DNA from: Blasia pusilla
Lineage: Eukaryota > Marchantiophyta > Marchantiopsida > Blasiales
DNA: 64,000 nt
Reading direction: 5' to 3'
NCBI GenBank assembly: GCA_050084515.1
Contig: CM114275.1
Span: 26,908,001 to 26,972,000 of the forward strand
This document shows, piece by piece, positions 19,940-30,471 of the stretch. Both the position numbers and the translations under genes were made by a program. Under the pieces are notes generated by a model that was given only the letters and a program-made list of their open reading frames with translations, did no database searches and had not been told where the DNA came from. Within the stretch, counting starts at the first letter, position 1. Every line of letters begins with the position of its first letter.

Positions 19940-21109
19940 CTAAACATCTAAAACTGGTGCATTTGGAGAATCTTCTACAATTGCAGCCTCTACTATGGTG
20001 TCCGCATCATTCACATATCTCTGTGGGTTAGCATACACATACCTAAACTGTGCAAAGTTTTTCCAAAGCACTACCGATTCAACCAATAGATCCTCATAGT
20101 CAACAATCTTCCCCTCCAAGGCTATCCTAAGAACATCATCTAAATGCTTACTCAATAATCTATGACGACACTTTGTCTTTATCATATTCTGCACACAGAA
20201 TGCTCTCTCACAAATCGCAATACTCACGCATTGCACCCTAGCAATGTTGGCTAATACCAGAAAATTTGAGAACTTACATTGCAAGGATGGGCTCCAACTT
20301 ACCATTGTCCAGAGATCTCAAAAGTTCTTGTCTTTCCATTCCGTTCAGGCCATGAGCTTAAATGACTGAAACTCTAGTTTCACAGCTCTTGAGTTCATAA
20401 TAGCAGGTTGCACATGATCCCTGAGAGGAGCATCCCTACCAAAATGTGCACAGAGATCATCTACATCCTTACAACCCCAATTTTTCAACCCTACTAGCCT
20501 AGAGGGCATATGCAGAGGATTCATAATCCTCATTGCACCAATCAGATTATTGTCCCTGAATCGATCATGTAAGGCCGCACATACATTCTCAACATAACTC
20601 TTCTGGAAAGTTAGAGCAGCCTGCAAATCCTTTCCAGTATGATCCCTCAACATTTCAATGTTGTGGTACTTTCTACCCCTAATCTCAGACTGCAATCGTT
20701 TTAAATATCCTCCAAGGGGTCCAAAATCAGCTAAGAGATGATAATCTGTTGCCTTAGAGAATGTAGAAGCATTCAAGTCATGATTCTCCATCACAAAGTT
20801 CATTGTAATAGAGGCTACCTTAGAATTCACAATACTACCAATGGTACTAACATCTACAAACTTATATTGGAATACCTTACTCAAGTTAGCAAGTATAAAG
20901 AAGATATCTGCCAAGAAGTACAACTGATAGATCATTTCAAACGATCTTAACTTGTTGTACATATTAGCAGCATTACCATCATCTTCGGAGCGGGGAATAT
21001 CCCTAAAATATGTGAGGACAAACTCTGACGAGTCACACAAAGTAGTCACGGCTTGCCGTCGTGACAACCAGCGAATTTTGTGATATTTTTTCATCACTCT
21101 CTGAGAATC
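19940..21109 (-). pseudogene. hAT transposase, C-terminal half (hAT-1)
   Basis: Reads from RVMKKYHKIRWLSRRQAV, the conserved block after the catalytic core, through NAANMYNKLRSFEMIYQLYF and QYKFVDVSTIGSIV to the hAT dimerisation region: MVSWSPSLQCKFSNFLVLAN, SIAICERAFCVQN and NRLLSKHLDDVLRIALEG-type residues. The frame shifts near 20330 (two segments, 21100-20345 and 20305-19940). The N-terminal half is 12.2 kb away at 33331-34421; the Mutator-like element split the gene between the codons for DSQ and RVM. Residues match the second copy at 37810-40037 throughout. Confidence 0.9.
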
Positions 21110-21200
21110 GAGGTGCGGTAAGAGGAGAGGAAGAGAGGAAGAGAGGAAGAGAGGAGAGAGGAGAGAGGAAACTACCTTCAACCGAAATAGATACTTTTTT
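21110..21200. repeat. Left end of the Mutator-like element, GAGAGGAA repeats
   Basis: The end sequence gaggtgcggtaagagg is followed by five to six gaggaagagaggaa units. The opposite end (33245-33330) carries the complementary ctcttcctctcttcc run, so the two tracts form a long imperfect terminal inverted repeat. Confidence 0.6.
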
Positions 21201-21522
21201 TTTAAGAGAGTTTCCGTTGGGTTGAAGAGAGGAAAATTTTCGTTTGAATTTTGTTGCACTTTTTTGTTCATATATTAAGCAGTCCCACAGTTTTTTTTTT
21301 CCTCTTCCATATTTTGGCAACCCCTCTGAGTCCGACGAGTTGCAAATTGCTCAAAATTTAGAAAACTGAAAAATTAGTGGAATCATAAGTGTGGAACCAA
21401 TCTCTTTTTCCATCCAAGGTCTGGAAAAAATCTGTCATTTGCCCGGGGTTGAATAGAGTTCAAGCTCAAAGTGAAGGTTGAGAAAAAAATAAAAGTACAA
21501 TCTAAAACCTCATTTTGCTTCC

Positions 21523-22671
21523 TCAAAGTGGTTTGTTTAAAATACTTCGAACTTCTTTGAGGGACAGAATTGGTTGGTGGATTCCTACTCCTACCTCCGA
21601 CTCTCTTAAAACTACCAGCAACACATAGTACATGTGCTTACAAGGGAAATACCTTTTGCCACTTGTCTCTCTTTGGACAAAGTCATCACATGAACATGTG
21701 GGAAAGCAACAGATGTACACCACATACACCCCTGAGACAATTGAATTTTCAGTGTTGTTCCTGACCCAATACATCCTTCCTATTCCATTGCCACTCAAGA
21801 CATCTTTCGTGGCGATGATCTCCATTTTTGCCTCCCGAGCTACTGCAATTCGCTTTGCTCTCTCCACCGTTGGCCTGCACATTCTGTTTCTCTTCACCCC
21901 ATTTCTAGACTCAAACAGAAATAATGGATTGAAATCATCCACCTTCTCCGGGTACATGTTGACATCAATCTTGGGTTGAATACAAAATGCGAAGGTCTCT
22001 GTAATGCGAACATGCTCCGAACTTCCCCCGTCTACGAGTCTGAAACCGGCACTTGTAAGATTGTCCACTTCGTCTTGAGTGCAGTTCGTACCTGCGGCGA
22101 TGGGCCAAATCGTGGGGGTATTCCTGGGAGCTCCAATGGCAGCCGGATAAGACTTCCGGAAAGCGCAAGATTCATTTGGGCAGAAGAAGTACTTCAATTG
22201 ATCCCCGGTCCTCGTGAAACGATCAAAGGTTTTGAGTCCCCAAAACCCAGGCAGTGGTCGTCCAGTCCTTGTACAGTTCTTATTTAGGAAAGTGCCGCAT
22301 GCTCTCCTAATGCCATCAGATCCTGCCCTGCAGGTGGGTCCACGTCCTAGGTAGCTCCGAGATATATGCCACCGTTTTAGGTTGCAATCCACCTCCATTA
22401 CCGGAATCCCATATTGTTGAACCACCCCAGTGACAGGATGTTGCGAACTTCCAGCAACGGAGGGCTTTTGAAATAAAACATTCACTGATTTTGGAGAAGT
22501 AACTCCATCACGAATTTGGGACGGGTCCGGGGTCCCTGAATACCTAGGCGGCGTAATTTCCTTATCCAAATCAATCACCGGATTCATTCCTCGATGCTGC
22601 CTCTTCACCTGCCTGAAGTCAAGATACTTATCTAGTCTCCACGAGTCTCGCTCGGACTGCTCTACCACCAT
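21523..22671 (-). pseudogene. Mutator-like transposase, C-terminal part with SWIM zinc finger
   Basis: A 382-codon open stretch. Near its end it carries CCFPTCSCDDF ... GKRYFPCKHMYYVLLVVL, the CxC...CxH pattern of the SWIM zinc finger found at the C-terminus of Mutator-family transposases. Upstream are two Cys-containing blocks (KNCTRTGRPLPGFWG and FFCPNESCAFRKS). The region continues the frame of the upstream exon, separated from it by a single TAG (VIRGWISRRPI stop MVVEQSERD). It would act in the nucleus to bind transposon ends and cut DNA. The start given is only the first codon after that stop. Confidence 0.75.
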
Positions 22672-23035
22672 CTATATGGGACGTCTTGAAATCCACCCAC
22701 GAATAACCCCACCAATGTGTACGTCTTGCTCAAGTGGAGTTCCAGCTACGCACCAGTTGAAGGCTTCGACATACAATTTTTCATCACCAGATCTCACAGC
22801 CGCCCTGACATAGAGCTCGTAGATCGACGGTCCCTTTCCTTTTCTTATGCCTTTTGTGAGGAAGATATGGGATGCTGCAGACTGTAGCATTGCTCTTGCC
22901 TGGTCTTGTTGGCATGCCTCCACAAGTGAAATTCGTTGGCATGCTTGTGACCACCTCCAAGAGGAATGAACACTTTCTGCTCCACTTGTGTTGGGGCAGA
23001 GGGCATTTTCATGAACGTTCAATCCCTGCAACGAC
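22672..23035 (-). pseudogene. Mutator-like transposase, middle exon
   Basis: Begins after a good 3' splice site (GTTGCAG at 23036-23042, minus strand) and reads GLNVHENALCPNTSGAES, IFLTKGIRKGKGPSIYELYV and FNWCVAGTPLEQDVHIGGV. It joins the DDE-bearing exon upstream and the SWIM-bearing part downstream. A larger frame predicted up to 23403 is not exon: it runs into the intron palindromes. Confidence 0.6.
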
Positions 23036-23534
23036 GGCAATGTTAGAAGGGAACGAAAATAACTCAGAGTCAAAGAAATAAGCGACTGTCGGAACCGGAT
23101 GGGTTGTAGGCCGAGATATCCCATGAGCGACTCTGCGACCCCTTGGGTCCCGGCGTGTTGTGCAACCCGTCGGAACCGGACGGGTTGCAAGGCCGATATC
23201 CCCGACTCTGCACCCCTTGGGTCCCGGCGTGTTGTAACCTCGCAACCCGTCGGAACCGGACGGGTTGCAAGGCCGAGGCATCCCATGAACAACTCTGTGA
23301 CCCGTCGGGTCCCGACGGGTTGCACACTCCGGTTGCACACTCGGGTTGCACCAAAAATCTGGATGCAACCCGTCGGTTTCCGTCGGGTTGAACACTCGGG
23401 CAACCCGTCGCATCCGTCAGCTTGCTTGGTTTCTTGGGTTTGAAATCCATATAGTTCCCACGCTTCTCACCCTGAGCTACAACTTTACAAACAATTCTCA
23501 GCGTGAGCTTGACAAGACAAAATAGTGAACTCAC
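23036..23534 (-). repeat. Transposase intron filled with CAACCCGTCGG palindromes
   Basis: A 499-bp intron with donor CGGCAG/GTGAGT (23534) and acceptor TTGCAG (23036). It contains at least four copies of the palindrome (23163-23188, 23243-23268, 23299-23323 and 23366-23391), plus half sites near 23335 and 23400. Reading frames that cross it are artefacts of the repeat. Confidence 0.7.
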
Positions 23535-24960
23535 CTGCCGCATGAAGTTTCCCCATTGTCTCATACGTACAGTCCACCAACTCAACCAAGAGCACAACTC
23601 TTTGTAGTTCCCCTCAATCGCATGCTTCCTCCACCACCCATGAAGTTCTTCCTAGCATTCCATGGCCTGCTTCAAGGTTTTGCTCTCCTTGCAGTGTTGG
23701 AGTAGAGTCACATGCTCTGTCCTCTTATTCTCCTTGATGCAAGATTTGGTGTACCGGGTCACAGACTGTTGCCAATGGAAAGCATCTGACCTTTCCCTCT
23801 CCGGTTGATTCTCTCCACCCCAGAACACTTCCCGGATAGCAATCCACCCAGGTTATGCATTGTCCGCCATAAACCCATAAATTTCCGGAGGTGGCCTTTT
23901 GTTTTCCTTCACCACCTTCAATAAGAGTAACCAGCACATCTTCAAACTGCCAACGTCTTCTGCCTTTACTTCATAGACAAATATAGTTTTGAGTCCCTTC
24001 TCCACATGGTCATAAACGTGAGCACCCATCGTCAACCATCCGTTCAGCACTCTGTAGCAAATATCAAAGCTTACCCAGCTCCCGTAAAGATCTTCCCCTT
24101 CCCTCATTCGATCTATAAGATCTAGGCCACTCGACGGACCTGTGGTTGATATTTTGAAGACATAGGCCCTGGATCCCTCTCCTCCTTGGCCCATGAACTG
24201 CCATTTCTGAATGAATGGAAATCTTGAGTTGGCCTTGATTCTGGCGATGGCATCCATTTCGGCCGTCTTTCCATCCAGAACTCGTATTTGATGGAGCAAA
24301 TTCCGGAAGCATTCAGGATCAGCGAGAAATGCGAGATTTTCCCAGAGTTGTTTCTCCTCAACCGCCGTGATCTCACCCTGTCCAGGGATTCCAAGCAATT
24401 GTTCACAAATTTGTGATGCCGTTGTGAACTTGATCACTCCGGGCTTTGAACCCGGAGAGTTTCTGTAGACCTCGGCTACTTTCTTCGCCATATCCTCTTT
24501 GATGTGTCTTTGAATTGCATCAGTCACAGGATGAGTGTGGGAGCCAACATGGACTGCCCGCCTTGTATACTCTGACGTGGAGCCCAAGTCGTGGACAATA
24601 AAAAATATGTATGCAGGACACGCTCCAACGCAGAAGGGTGATGCCTGACAATGAGGACATCGATGGCCTCCCGGTGGTATGGTGGCACCAACCTCGTATG
24701 GAGTTTCTGCATTCTTGGGAGGGAATTGCAACGTATTGACTCGCCCGTTGCGCTCTAGATACGGGCATGCTGGACTTCTACACTCCAAGGCTCCCACACT
24801 TTGGCGGCGGGAGACAATCCAAGGACCATCTGGAATTGAAGCACTGGTCCGTTGAAGCCTGCATCATCGATGACAATCAGACTTTCTGTCCATACCCTTC
24901 AGGCGTCCTCCATCCTTCTTTTGAGCAGGAGCAGCAAGTTAGGCAACTCAAAAATGCAAT
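23535..24960 (-). pseudogene. Mutator-like transposase, N-terminal and DDE core exon
   Basis: The main frame (24797-23853) opens with CRSPACPYLERNGRVNT and CPHCQASPFCVGACPAYIFF, which are Cys-rich, then AVHVGSHTHPV. The core has WVSFDICYRVLNGWLTMG (first catalytic Asp) and YGFMADNA (second Asp). In the same frame beyond a TAA at 23856 come PGWIAIREVFWGGENQ and DAFHWQQSVTRYTK, matching the His-Trp block of Mutator transposases. A second stop (TAG) follows at about 23655. The frame probably starts upstream of 24797 (GPWIVSRRQSVG is readable), so the true start is unclear. The exon ends at a consensus donor at 23534. Two to three stops make it inactive. Confidence 0.75.
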
Positions 24961-25079
24961 TACCATCGTACGTGGGCGGCAGCTTGTCGACAAGAATGTG
25001 CTTGAACATTTTCAAGGCCAAAGACGAAAGCAAACTATTGCCGGATACTCGCAAGAGGAACAGTAGGCGGACGAGAGGG

Positions 25080-25750
25080 CCCGATTGGTGTCAAACCAGA
25101 TCCACCGAGGTTGATAACATCGAGAATCTCTTCTTGGGAAGAACAACATTGTTACGAGCGTGCAAAGTTGGAGTCGGCGGTCTGCAGAGCTTGGAGTTGC
25201 AAACGAGAGCTCGAGCACTAGGAAATTCTAGACCGTCTACTTGGGAAACAGGCGAGGTCGAGGGACGGGCCGTAAACTCAGTATTGACCATTTGCTAGAG
25301 GTAGGAGATTCCATACTTTACGGTCTGAGGTCACCGGCTAGACCGTCTCACCTATTATGTCTTCCGTATGCGTCCACCTAACATCTTTGGATACAAAGAT
25401 GGTTCCAATTGGAGAAGAAATCGAATAGACAGAAAATTTTCATCCCTTTGCTATGAAAGACTCACGAGCTTGGGGTCGAATGATTTCGATTGAGGAAGGG
25501 CCGAGATGAGCGCCACAAGTGAGCTTAACACAATTATCCATTCCAAGAAGATTCGAACGGGAGGAGACTGAGAATGAGAATGAGAATGAGAATTTTTAAT
25601 TTATAGTGAATAGGAAACAGATACTCCTGACTGATTTTTACTGACAAGATGAATTCGGTGGGTGACATTGTCTGACACAATGGATCCAATTCTGTAACAC
25701 ATTCAATTTTGTTGCAATATGTTACCGGATTTGGGAAGCAGAGGGTTGCG
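25080..25750. other. Intergenic region between the two divergent genes of the Mutator-like element
   Basis: Minus-strand transposase and plus-strand gene P point away from each other here. Apart from a short gagaatgagaat repeat (25569-25593) I see no gene. Promoters for both genes are expected in this interval and in the palindrome array that follows. Confidence 0.5.
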
Positions 25751-25839
25751 CATCACACTTGGAACCCGTCGGAGTCCTGGTAACTCAAAAATTACCCGAA
25801 CCTAACCGAAGCACGCAACCGTCGGCGGAGGCGGGTTGC

Positions 25840-26285
25840 ACGCTTCTGCCAAACATTGTCGAAGCGAGCAACCCGTCGCTCTCTGACGAGTTGCTCGGAT
25901 ACCGCTCCTTCTTGCCCGAAGATGCCGGAGGTGTGCAAACCGTCTGTTCCCGACGACTTCCGCGGGTGCCTCACCTATTTGCCCAAAGACGGCGAGGCGT
26001 GCAACCCGTCGCCCTCCAACGGGTTGTGCAAGGACCTCGCCTTGTGGTGTAGCCAGCCGGACTCCGACGACTTGCACGGGAAGCCCGCGTTCGAACCCTT
26101 GATGAGGGAAGCGTGCAACCCAACGGTCTCCGACGGATTGCCCAAGATACGTCCCATTCCCGTCCCAAACACGGCGGAGGCGCGCAACATGTCGGTCTCC
26201 GACGGGTTGCGTGGGTACCTCGCGTTCTTTTCCGAAGATGACGGAGGCGCTCAACCCGTCGGTCTCCGACGGGTTGCTCGCGCAC
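25840..26285 (+). repeat. Tandem array of about 65-bp units, each with a CAACCCGTCGG palindrome
   Basis: Seven palindromes follow one another at nearly regular spacing (centred near 25880, 25944, 26013, 26064, 26128, 26195 and 26265). Each is preceded by a g(a/c)cggagg-c-tgc block. The array ends about 120 bp upstream of the TATA box of gene P. The last copy is complete (tcaacccgtcgg, tctc, cgacgggttgc); others have decayed arms. Confidence 0.8.
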
Positions 26286-26401
26286 GTGGCGACGTACCCA
26301 GGATGGCGGAGACATTTTTCACGTCCGGACTTCCGTAACCTCCGGCACGTCGCCGTCGAAAGGACGACGGGACCCAACGGTCAGCCCAACGGCTAGAAAA
26401 G

Positions 26402-26409
26402 TATAAATA
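26402..26409 (+). promoter_or_regulatory. TATA box of gene P
   Basis: TATAAATA in a GC-balanced context, about 120 bp downstream of the palindrome array and about 300 bp upstream of the first coding segment of gene P. Confidence 0.65.
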
Positions 26410-26514
26410 GGGCAGAAATCGCTCATTTCCGGTTTCTCATTTCGCGATCTTCATTCCTCACTCTCCCGTGCAGCAGCTGATCAGATACGAAGGGGCGTTT
26501 CACACGGCGATACA

Positions 26515-27327
26515 TTGCGAGTTGATAGGAGGGAACGAGAGCCAGACAGTTTGACCGAACGACAGCGAGACGGTTCGACTGAGCAATCGTGGGACCATTC
26601 GAGCTACCCATCAAGGCAATTCGAGCTCCCCATCTCGACATCAGCAAGGCGACTGATCAAGGGATTCGTCGTGGACATAGGTGGAGGCATTTCCGGAAAA
26701 AATGACGAGGAAAATATCACAAGCCAACAAGTCTAGGAGCTTCACTCCGAAGTCCATTAGGACTCTCGTCAAGATCTCCTGGCCTCGTTCGCGAATGAAA
26801 TTAGGCAACATGAAATCGAGGAACGGGAAAGGGAAGCGGAGATGCACAACCAAGTGCTTCTTGCGTAGACGTGTTCAAGAGGCGCTAGATAAACGAACGC
26901 AGAGGCCGAGACGTCCGCAGCCTTGAAGAAAAGGATCGCCGACGAAAAGAGAGAAAAGAAGCGTCTGGACGCGTCGGTGAGGAGGGTAGAATTGGCTAAA
27001 GCGAGGAGGGAAAAAGCGATAGCCATTGACGATAGCCCTGCCCATCCAACCGCAAGTGTTGAGATGCGGGAAATGTCCCCCATGAAGTCCGGGGACACAA
27101 TCAACATAATGGAAACGCCAGAAGTTGAAATCGATGGCGACGAGGTCATGAGGACCGCCAGCGTGGAGATGGTGGACATGGCCGAAGAAGGCGGAGAGCG
27201 GTCATTCTCGACTCCAAGCCCGGCGGAGGACATCGACCTCTATCGGATCGACGAGTTCCCAGTCGATTTTCCAGCTTCTGTCTCAGACAAGTTAGCTGGT
27301 CAAGAAACCGACCCCATTTTCGAGCGG
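26515..27327 (+). pseudogene. Gene P, exon 1: coiled-coil N-terminus
   Basis: One frame runs from about 26515 to the donor GCGG/GTAAGAG at 27328. The core is a charged helical stretch (ASFANEIRQHEIEEREREAE, then LKKRIADEKREKKRLDASV and LAKARREKAIAID), followed by an acidic linker (EVEIDGDEVMRTASVEM, SPAEDIDLYRIDEFP). Four in-frame stops (near 26734, 26758, 26866 and 26888) are all TAG or TAA that would be Gln codons before a C-to-T change. No start codon is certain; an ATG at 26702 is in another frame. Unknown function by itself, but it heads the spliced gene that continues below. Confidence 0.5.
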
Positions 27328-27417
27328 GTAAGAGAGGATTTGGGTTTTTTGAATTATGTGAATTGCAATTCATTGGGAATTCAGTGTAGCTTATTCATCT
27401 TGTCCCGGTTCTGACAG

Positions 27418-27894
27418 GTGGTAAAGCAGATGGCACTCATGGAGGGCCACAACGCCCCGAGGATTCCACTCTGCCGATTGCGGACAATGGAATACGTCCG
27501 CAAAATTTAGTCCGACAAGGACATCGCGAAGCTTAAACAATCGGGCGGCGATAAAGATCCCCACGTCGATGAGCTTTCCTCCCTTCTATGTTCAGCCTTA
27601 CGACCAGCATGGAACCCAAGCTCTGGTTACGGAGGAGGACTTGGAAAAGCTCGACACATTCTGGAGGATGCGAGAGCAAGATTTCAGAAGGCAAGTTGAG
27701 GGCACGGAATTCTGCTGGATGAGGAATCTGCATTTCTTCATCTGGGATGGAAATCACAGGTTCATGGCGTGGACCAAGTTTACGGAGGAGCGGCCCAACT
27801 CATTGGAGGCACATTTCTGCGTGAAGGCAGTGGTCCTTCACCCATTCCCTCATCACATGGCGACGGTGGAGATGGCAATGCATGCCATGAACAC
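27418..27894 (+). pseudogene. Gene P, exon 2: ParB/sulfiredoxin-like domain
   Basis: After acceptor TTCTGACAG the exon reads RIPLCRLRTMEYVRKI, an internal TAG, SDKDIAKLKQS, then after a frameshift near 27560 PPFYVQPYDQHG, RNLHFFIWDGNHRFMAW and VKAVVLHPFPHH. An I-P-L-x-x-L start, a K/S-I helix and a D-G-N-H-R block followed by A-W is the pattern of the ParB N-terminal/Srx fold (GxHR box). In bacteria such domains are often fused upstream of DNA methyltransferases, which fits what follows in this gene. Assignment is by motif only; substrate and activity are unknown. The exon ends at the donor ACAC/GTGAGT. Confidence 0.5.
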
Positions 27895-28449
27895 GTGAGT
27901 ATCTTTTTTGATTGACCACAGATTTAATTAGTTTTTGGCCCAAAGCAAACCGTTGGAGTCCGACGGGTTGCTCGACTCGCCGCCTTGTCATGATGTTTTT
28001 TGAAGAATGCAACTCGTCGGACTCCGACGAGTTGTTCGACTGACTGCAGGTTTAGAAGGTTTTTTCCCCAAAGCAACCCGTCGGAGTCCGACAGGTTGCT
28101 TGCCTCAAATCGCTTTTTTGGCGAAATCAACCCATCGAGTCCGACGGGTTGCATTCGGAAGTTGGTTCCCCAAATTTCGCGTCAAATTGCAAGTTTACAT
28201 TCAATTACGCAACCTGTCAGACTCCGACGGGTTGCTATGTTCACGTTAGTATGTTCAGTTGCACAACCCGTCAGAGTCCGACGGGTTGAAACCAAGCATT
28301 AGCAAATCTGAATGCAATCCGTCGGACTCCGACGGGTTGCATCATTTAGCTCGTTGCTAGAATCCGACCTTGAGTGCGTGACGACCGTCGAGTCCGACGG
28401 GTTGCAGGAACCCATGTAATTTCTTGACGGGTTGAGTTTGGATGTGCAG
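27895..28449 (+). repeat. Gene P intron with eight CAACCCGTCGG palindromes
   Basis: A 555-bp intron (GTGAGT ... TGTGCAG). Palindromes lie near 27950-27974, 28012-28036, 28075-28099, 28129-28152, 28209-28234, 28264-28289, 28315-28340 and 28382-28406, about 55-75 bp apart. The copy at 28012 has paired changes in both arms (caactcgtcgg with ccgacgagttg), so pairing is kept although the sequence changed. Confidence 0.8.
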
Positions 28450-29431
28450 GATTGTATCGGAGGGGAATGTCACCCACCATTGGATCCAGAACTGCAATCG
28501 GGTGAGGAAGGTGCTTACGACACACCCGGGAGAGTATAAGGGGTTCTTGGGTGATGCCCTTGTCAATCAGATGCTTGCAAAGGGTGCTTAGATTAAAAAG
28601 AAAACTTGGGCAAATAAGTTTATTTCCCAAGATGCAGCCGTAACCATCCTTTGCTGGTCGAAGATACAGGCCGCGAAGAAAAGCGCTGCACTAGAGCTAG
28701 AGCGGAGGGAGAAGGTATCTACGTCTGAGCAGGCGAAATTCATTCAAGCTGCAGTATCTGCAGCAACGAAATACACGGCGAGCAAGATGCAGCGATACAT
28801 CAGCATTCTCAACCCCGAACTTGGTCCGGAGTTCTACAAGGAGCTGAAGGAGATTATCAAGCGCCAGCGGAAAAGGGATGAAGATCCGCATGGTCAGATT
28901 GGGGAGAAAGTGTCCCTGGATCGCGTGCATCGGTTTGCGTTGTCCGGCATAAGCGAGTTTAGGAGGATCCAACTGATGAAAATCAGTCTCGAGGGCTCAG
29001 AGGCCAGGAAGAGGGCGGCACACCATCCTCCGGGTGTGTCCGATCCAGTGATCTCGCACTCGCTACGCGAATTGGTCGTTCGACGGGGGCGTTGCGGGTT
29101 AGCGGGAAGTCCGTGTTGGACGGTCTGCAAACAGAGCTCAGAAGATTAGAGCCCATCCCGGATGAAGCAAACCTTGAAAGTTCTGGAGATTTCGAGGTTT
29201 GGCTCGACGACATCCGGGACAAGCCAACCAAAAACCCAGGATTCAAGACCATGTTCAAGGTTTGCGTCCTCCTCAGCGAGCTTGACGAAGAAGTAGAGGG
29301 GAACAAACGGGATCAAGCGAAGAAGAAGCGAGATCTACAAGAGCAGACGGCCGATTTTGTTTGACTAAAAGCTGCCCAACGGATGGTCTTCAGGTACCTC
29401 GTCCAATCTAAGAATGCAGGTACGTGGGGAA
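28450..29431 (+). pseudogene. Gene P, middle exon: helical region of unknown function
   Basis: Reads VSEGNVTHHWIQNCNRVRK, FLGDALVNQMLAKGA, a TAG, then TWANKFISQDAAVTILCWSK, KYTASKMQRYISILNPELG and KELKEIIKRQRKRDED. A frameshift near 29060 leads into GKSVLDGLQTELRRLEPIPD, FEVWLDDIRDKP and LLSELDEEVEGNKRDQAKKK. It is mostly alpha-helical and charged. A TGA near 29362 and a donor AATGCAG/GTACGTGG near 29419 end it. I recognise no family; it links the ParB-like and methyltransferase-like parts. Confidence 0.45.
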
Positions 29432-29509
29432 AATTACCGGTAGCCTTGAAATTATGGGCTTCGCCGCCGGATGCAGAGACATTCTCCATGTACGACATGG
29501 AGATGGGGC

Positions 29510-30471
29510 AGACATGTCCGATTGGGAGGTGGAGAATTGCCCCATTTGGCTCGACTTCAACGACCCTGAAGACATCACCGATAAGGATTTATGAGTGCTT
29601 CATGATGCAGTGGCCTCAAGACAAGACGACATCCCCAATTTCGTCCAGCCTGAAGACTTCTTCGGAGGAGATGCAGAAGAGCATGCCCACGAGATAGCTG
29701 AGTTGGCTTCCAAGGTCCGCACAGCCAAAGACAAATCCACAGCGGGTCTCAAAGGCAAGGCGAGGGGAGGGAAAAATTCAGAGGCCGAGTCTTCCCAAAG
29801 AGAGGCTGAAGATTCAAGGCCGAGGCGGAATAAATGCAGGCGGCGGGAGAGAGGGTCAGACCAGGTCCTCGGCGAAAAAAACCCCACCAGAGTCTGAGGT
29901 CATAGAGACCCCGACAAGCCGTCCGCAGACTAGGGAGAAGCGGAAGCGAGAGGTGCCCGGGTTGTCCCAAGGAGAATACAGTCCATCATCCTTGGGAAGA
30001 CACAGACAAACAACGACCCGGACAAGCGTCCTCCTTCAGTTCACTCCTTTACTAGATGAGCTGAAGAGCTTCAGTTCTCAAGTGTTGACACCAGCCATCA
30101 AAAAATTGACAACGCTGGGACGGAAGCTCCAACGAAACGGGCACGCTGCTTGGACGGTGAATGGAGTGGTCGAAGAGGTTGGGGTGGATCTCTTGATCGC
30201 CGATCTGCCCTCGGGGTTGCGACTTTGGGGCGAGAATCCATCGGATGAGGTACCTGAGTGGAATGTGCCGCTCTCTTATGACCAGTGCGCTTTTGTTCTC
30301 CTTGCGCACGCCTATCTCGAGTGATGGGGTCGCTTCTTGGTGTTGACTGGAGGGAGCGAGGACAAGCTCTTCAACCTCCAGTGCGTCAAGAGGTCGCTAA
30401 AGTGGAGGACGGCGCAATCGTGGATCATCAAAAACGAGTACCCACTCCGATCCGCGACGAGTCAGCTTCGG
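29510..30471 (+). pseudogene. Gene P: acidic/basic linker and class-beta methyltransferase motif IV
   Basis: After an acceptor near 29509 the exon reads MSDWEVENCPIWLDFNDPED and a low-complexity charged linker. After a shift it reads PPESEVIETPTSRPQTREKR, LLDELKSFSSQVLTPAIKKL and then VDLLIADLPSGLRLW, WNVPLSYDQCAFVLLAHAYL, GRFLVLTGG and SWIIKNEYPL. This order looks like motif IV of amino-group DNA methyltransferases (D-P-P-Y/W region) followed by the L-x-x-G-G-x-L strand and a W-x-K block. The expected DPPY reads DLPS, so the catalytic motif is degenerate or the assignment is wrong. One TGA (near 30322) breaks the frame. The donor is CGG/GTAAGG at 30472. Confidence 0.45.

Noticed and set aside
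23009-23603. Long minus-strand frames (134-243 codons) rich in NPSG, TRRDP and SDGL repeats
   Set aside because: They run through the transposase intron and are produced by in-frame translation of the CAACCCGTCGG palindromes; splice borders at 23534 and 23036 explain the region better.
25759-26377. Overlapping open frames of up to 191 codons on both strands upstream of gene P
   Set aside because: Both strands are open because the unit of the palindrome array is about 65-66 bp (a multiple of three) and GC-rich; the peptides are repetitive and lie upstream of the TATA box.
23090-28400. CRISPR-like repeat array
   Set aside because: Spacing is irregular, repeats are palindromic and imperfect, copies lie in introns and a promoter of a eukaryotic transposon, and no cas genes are present.
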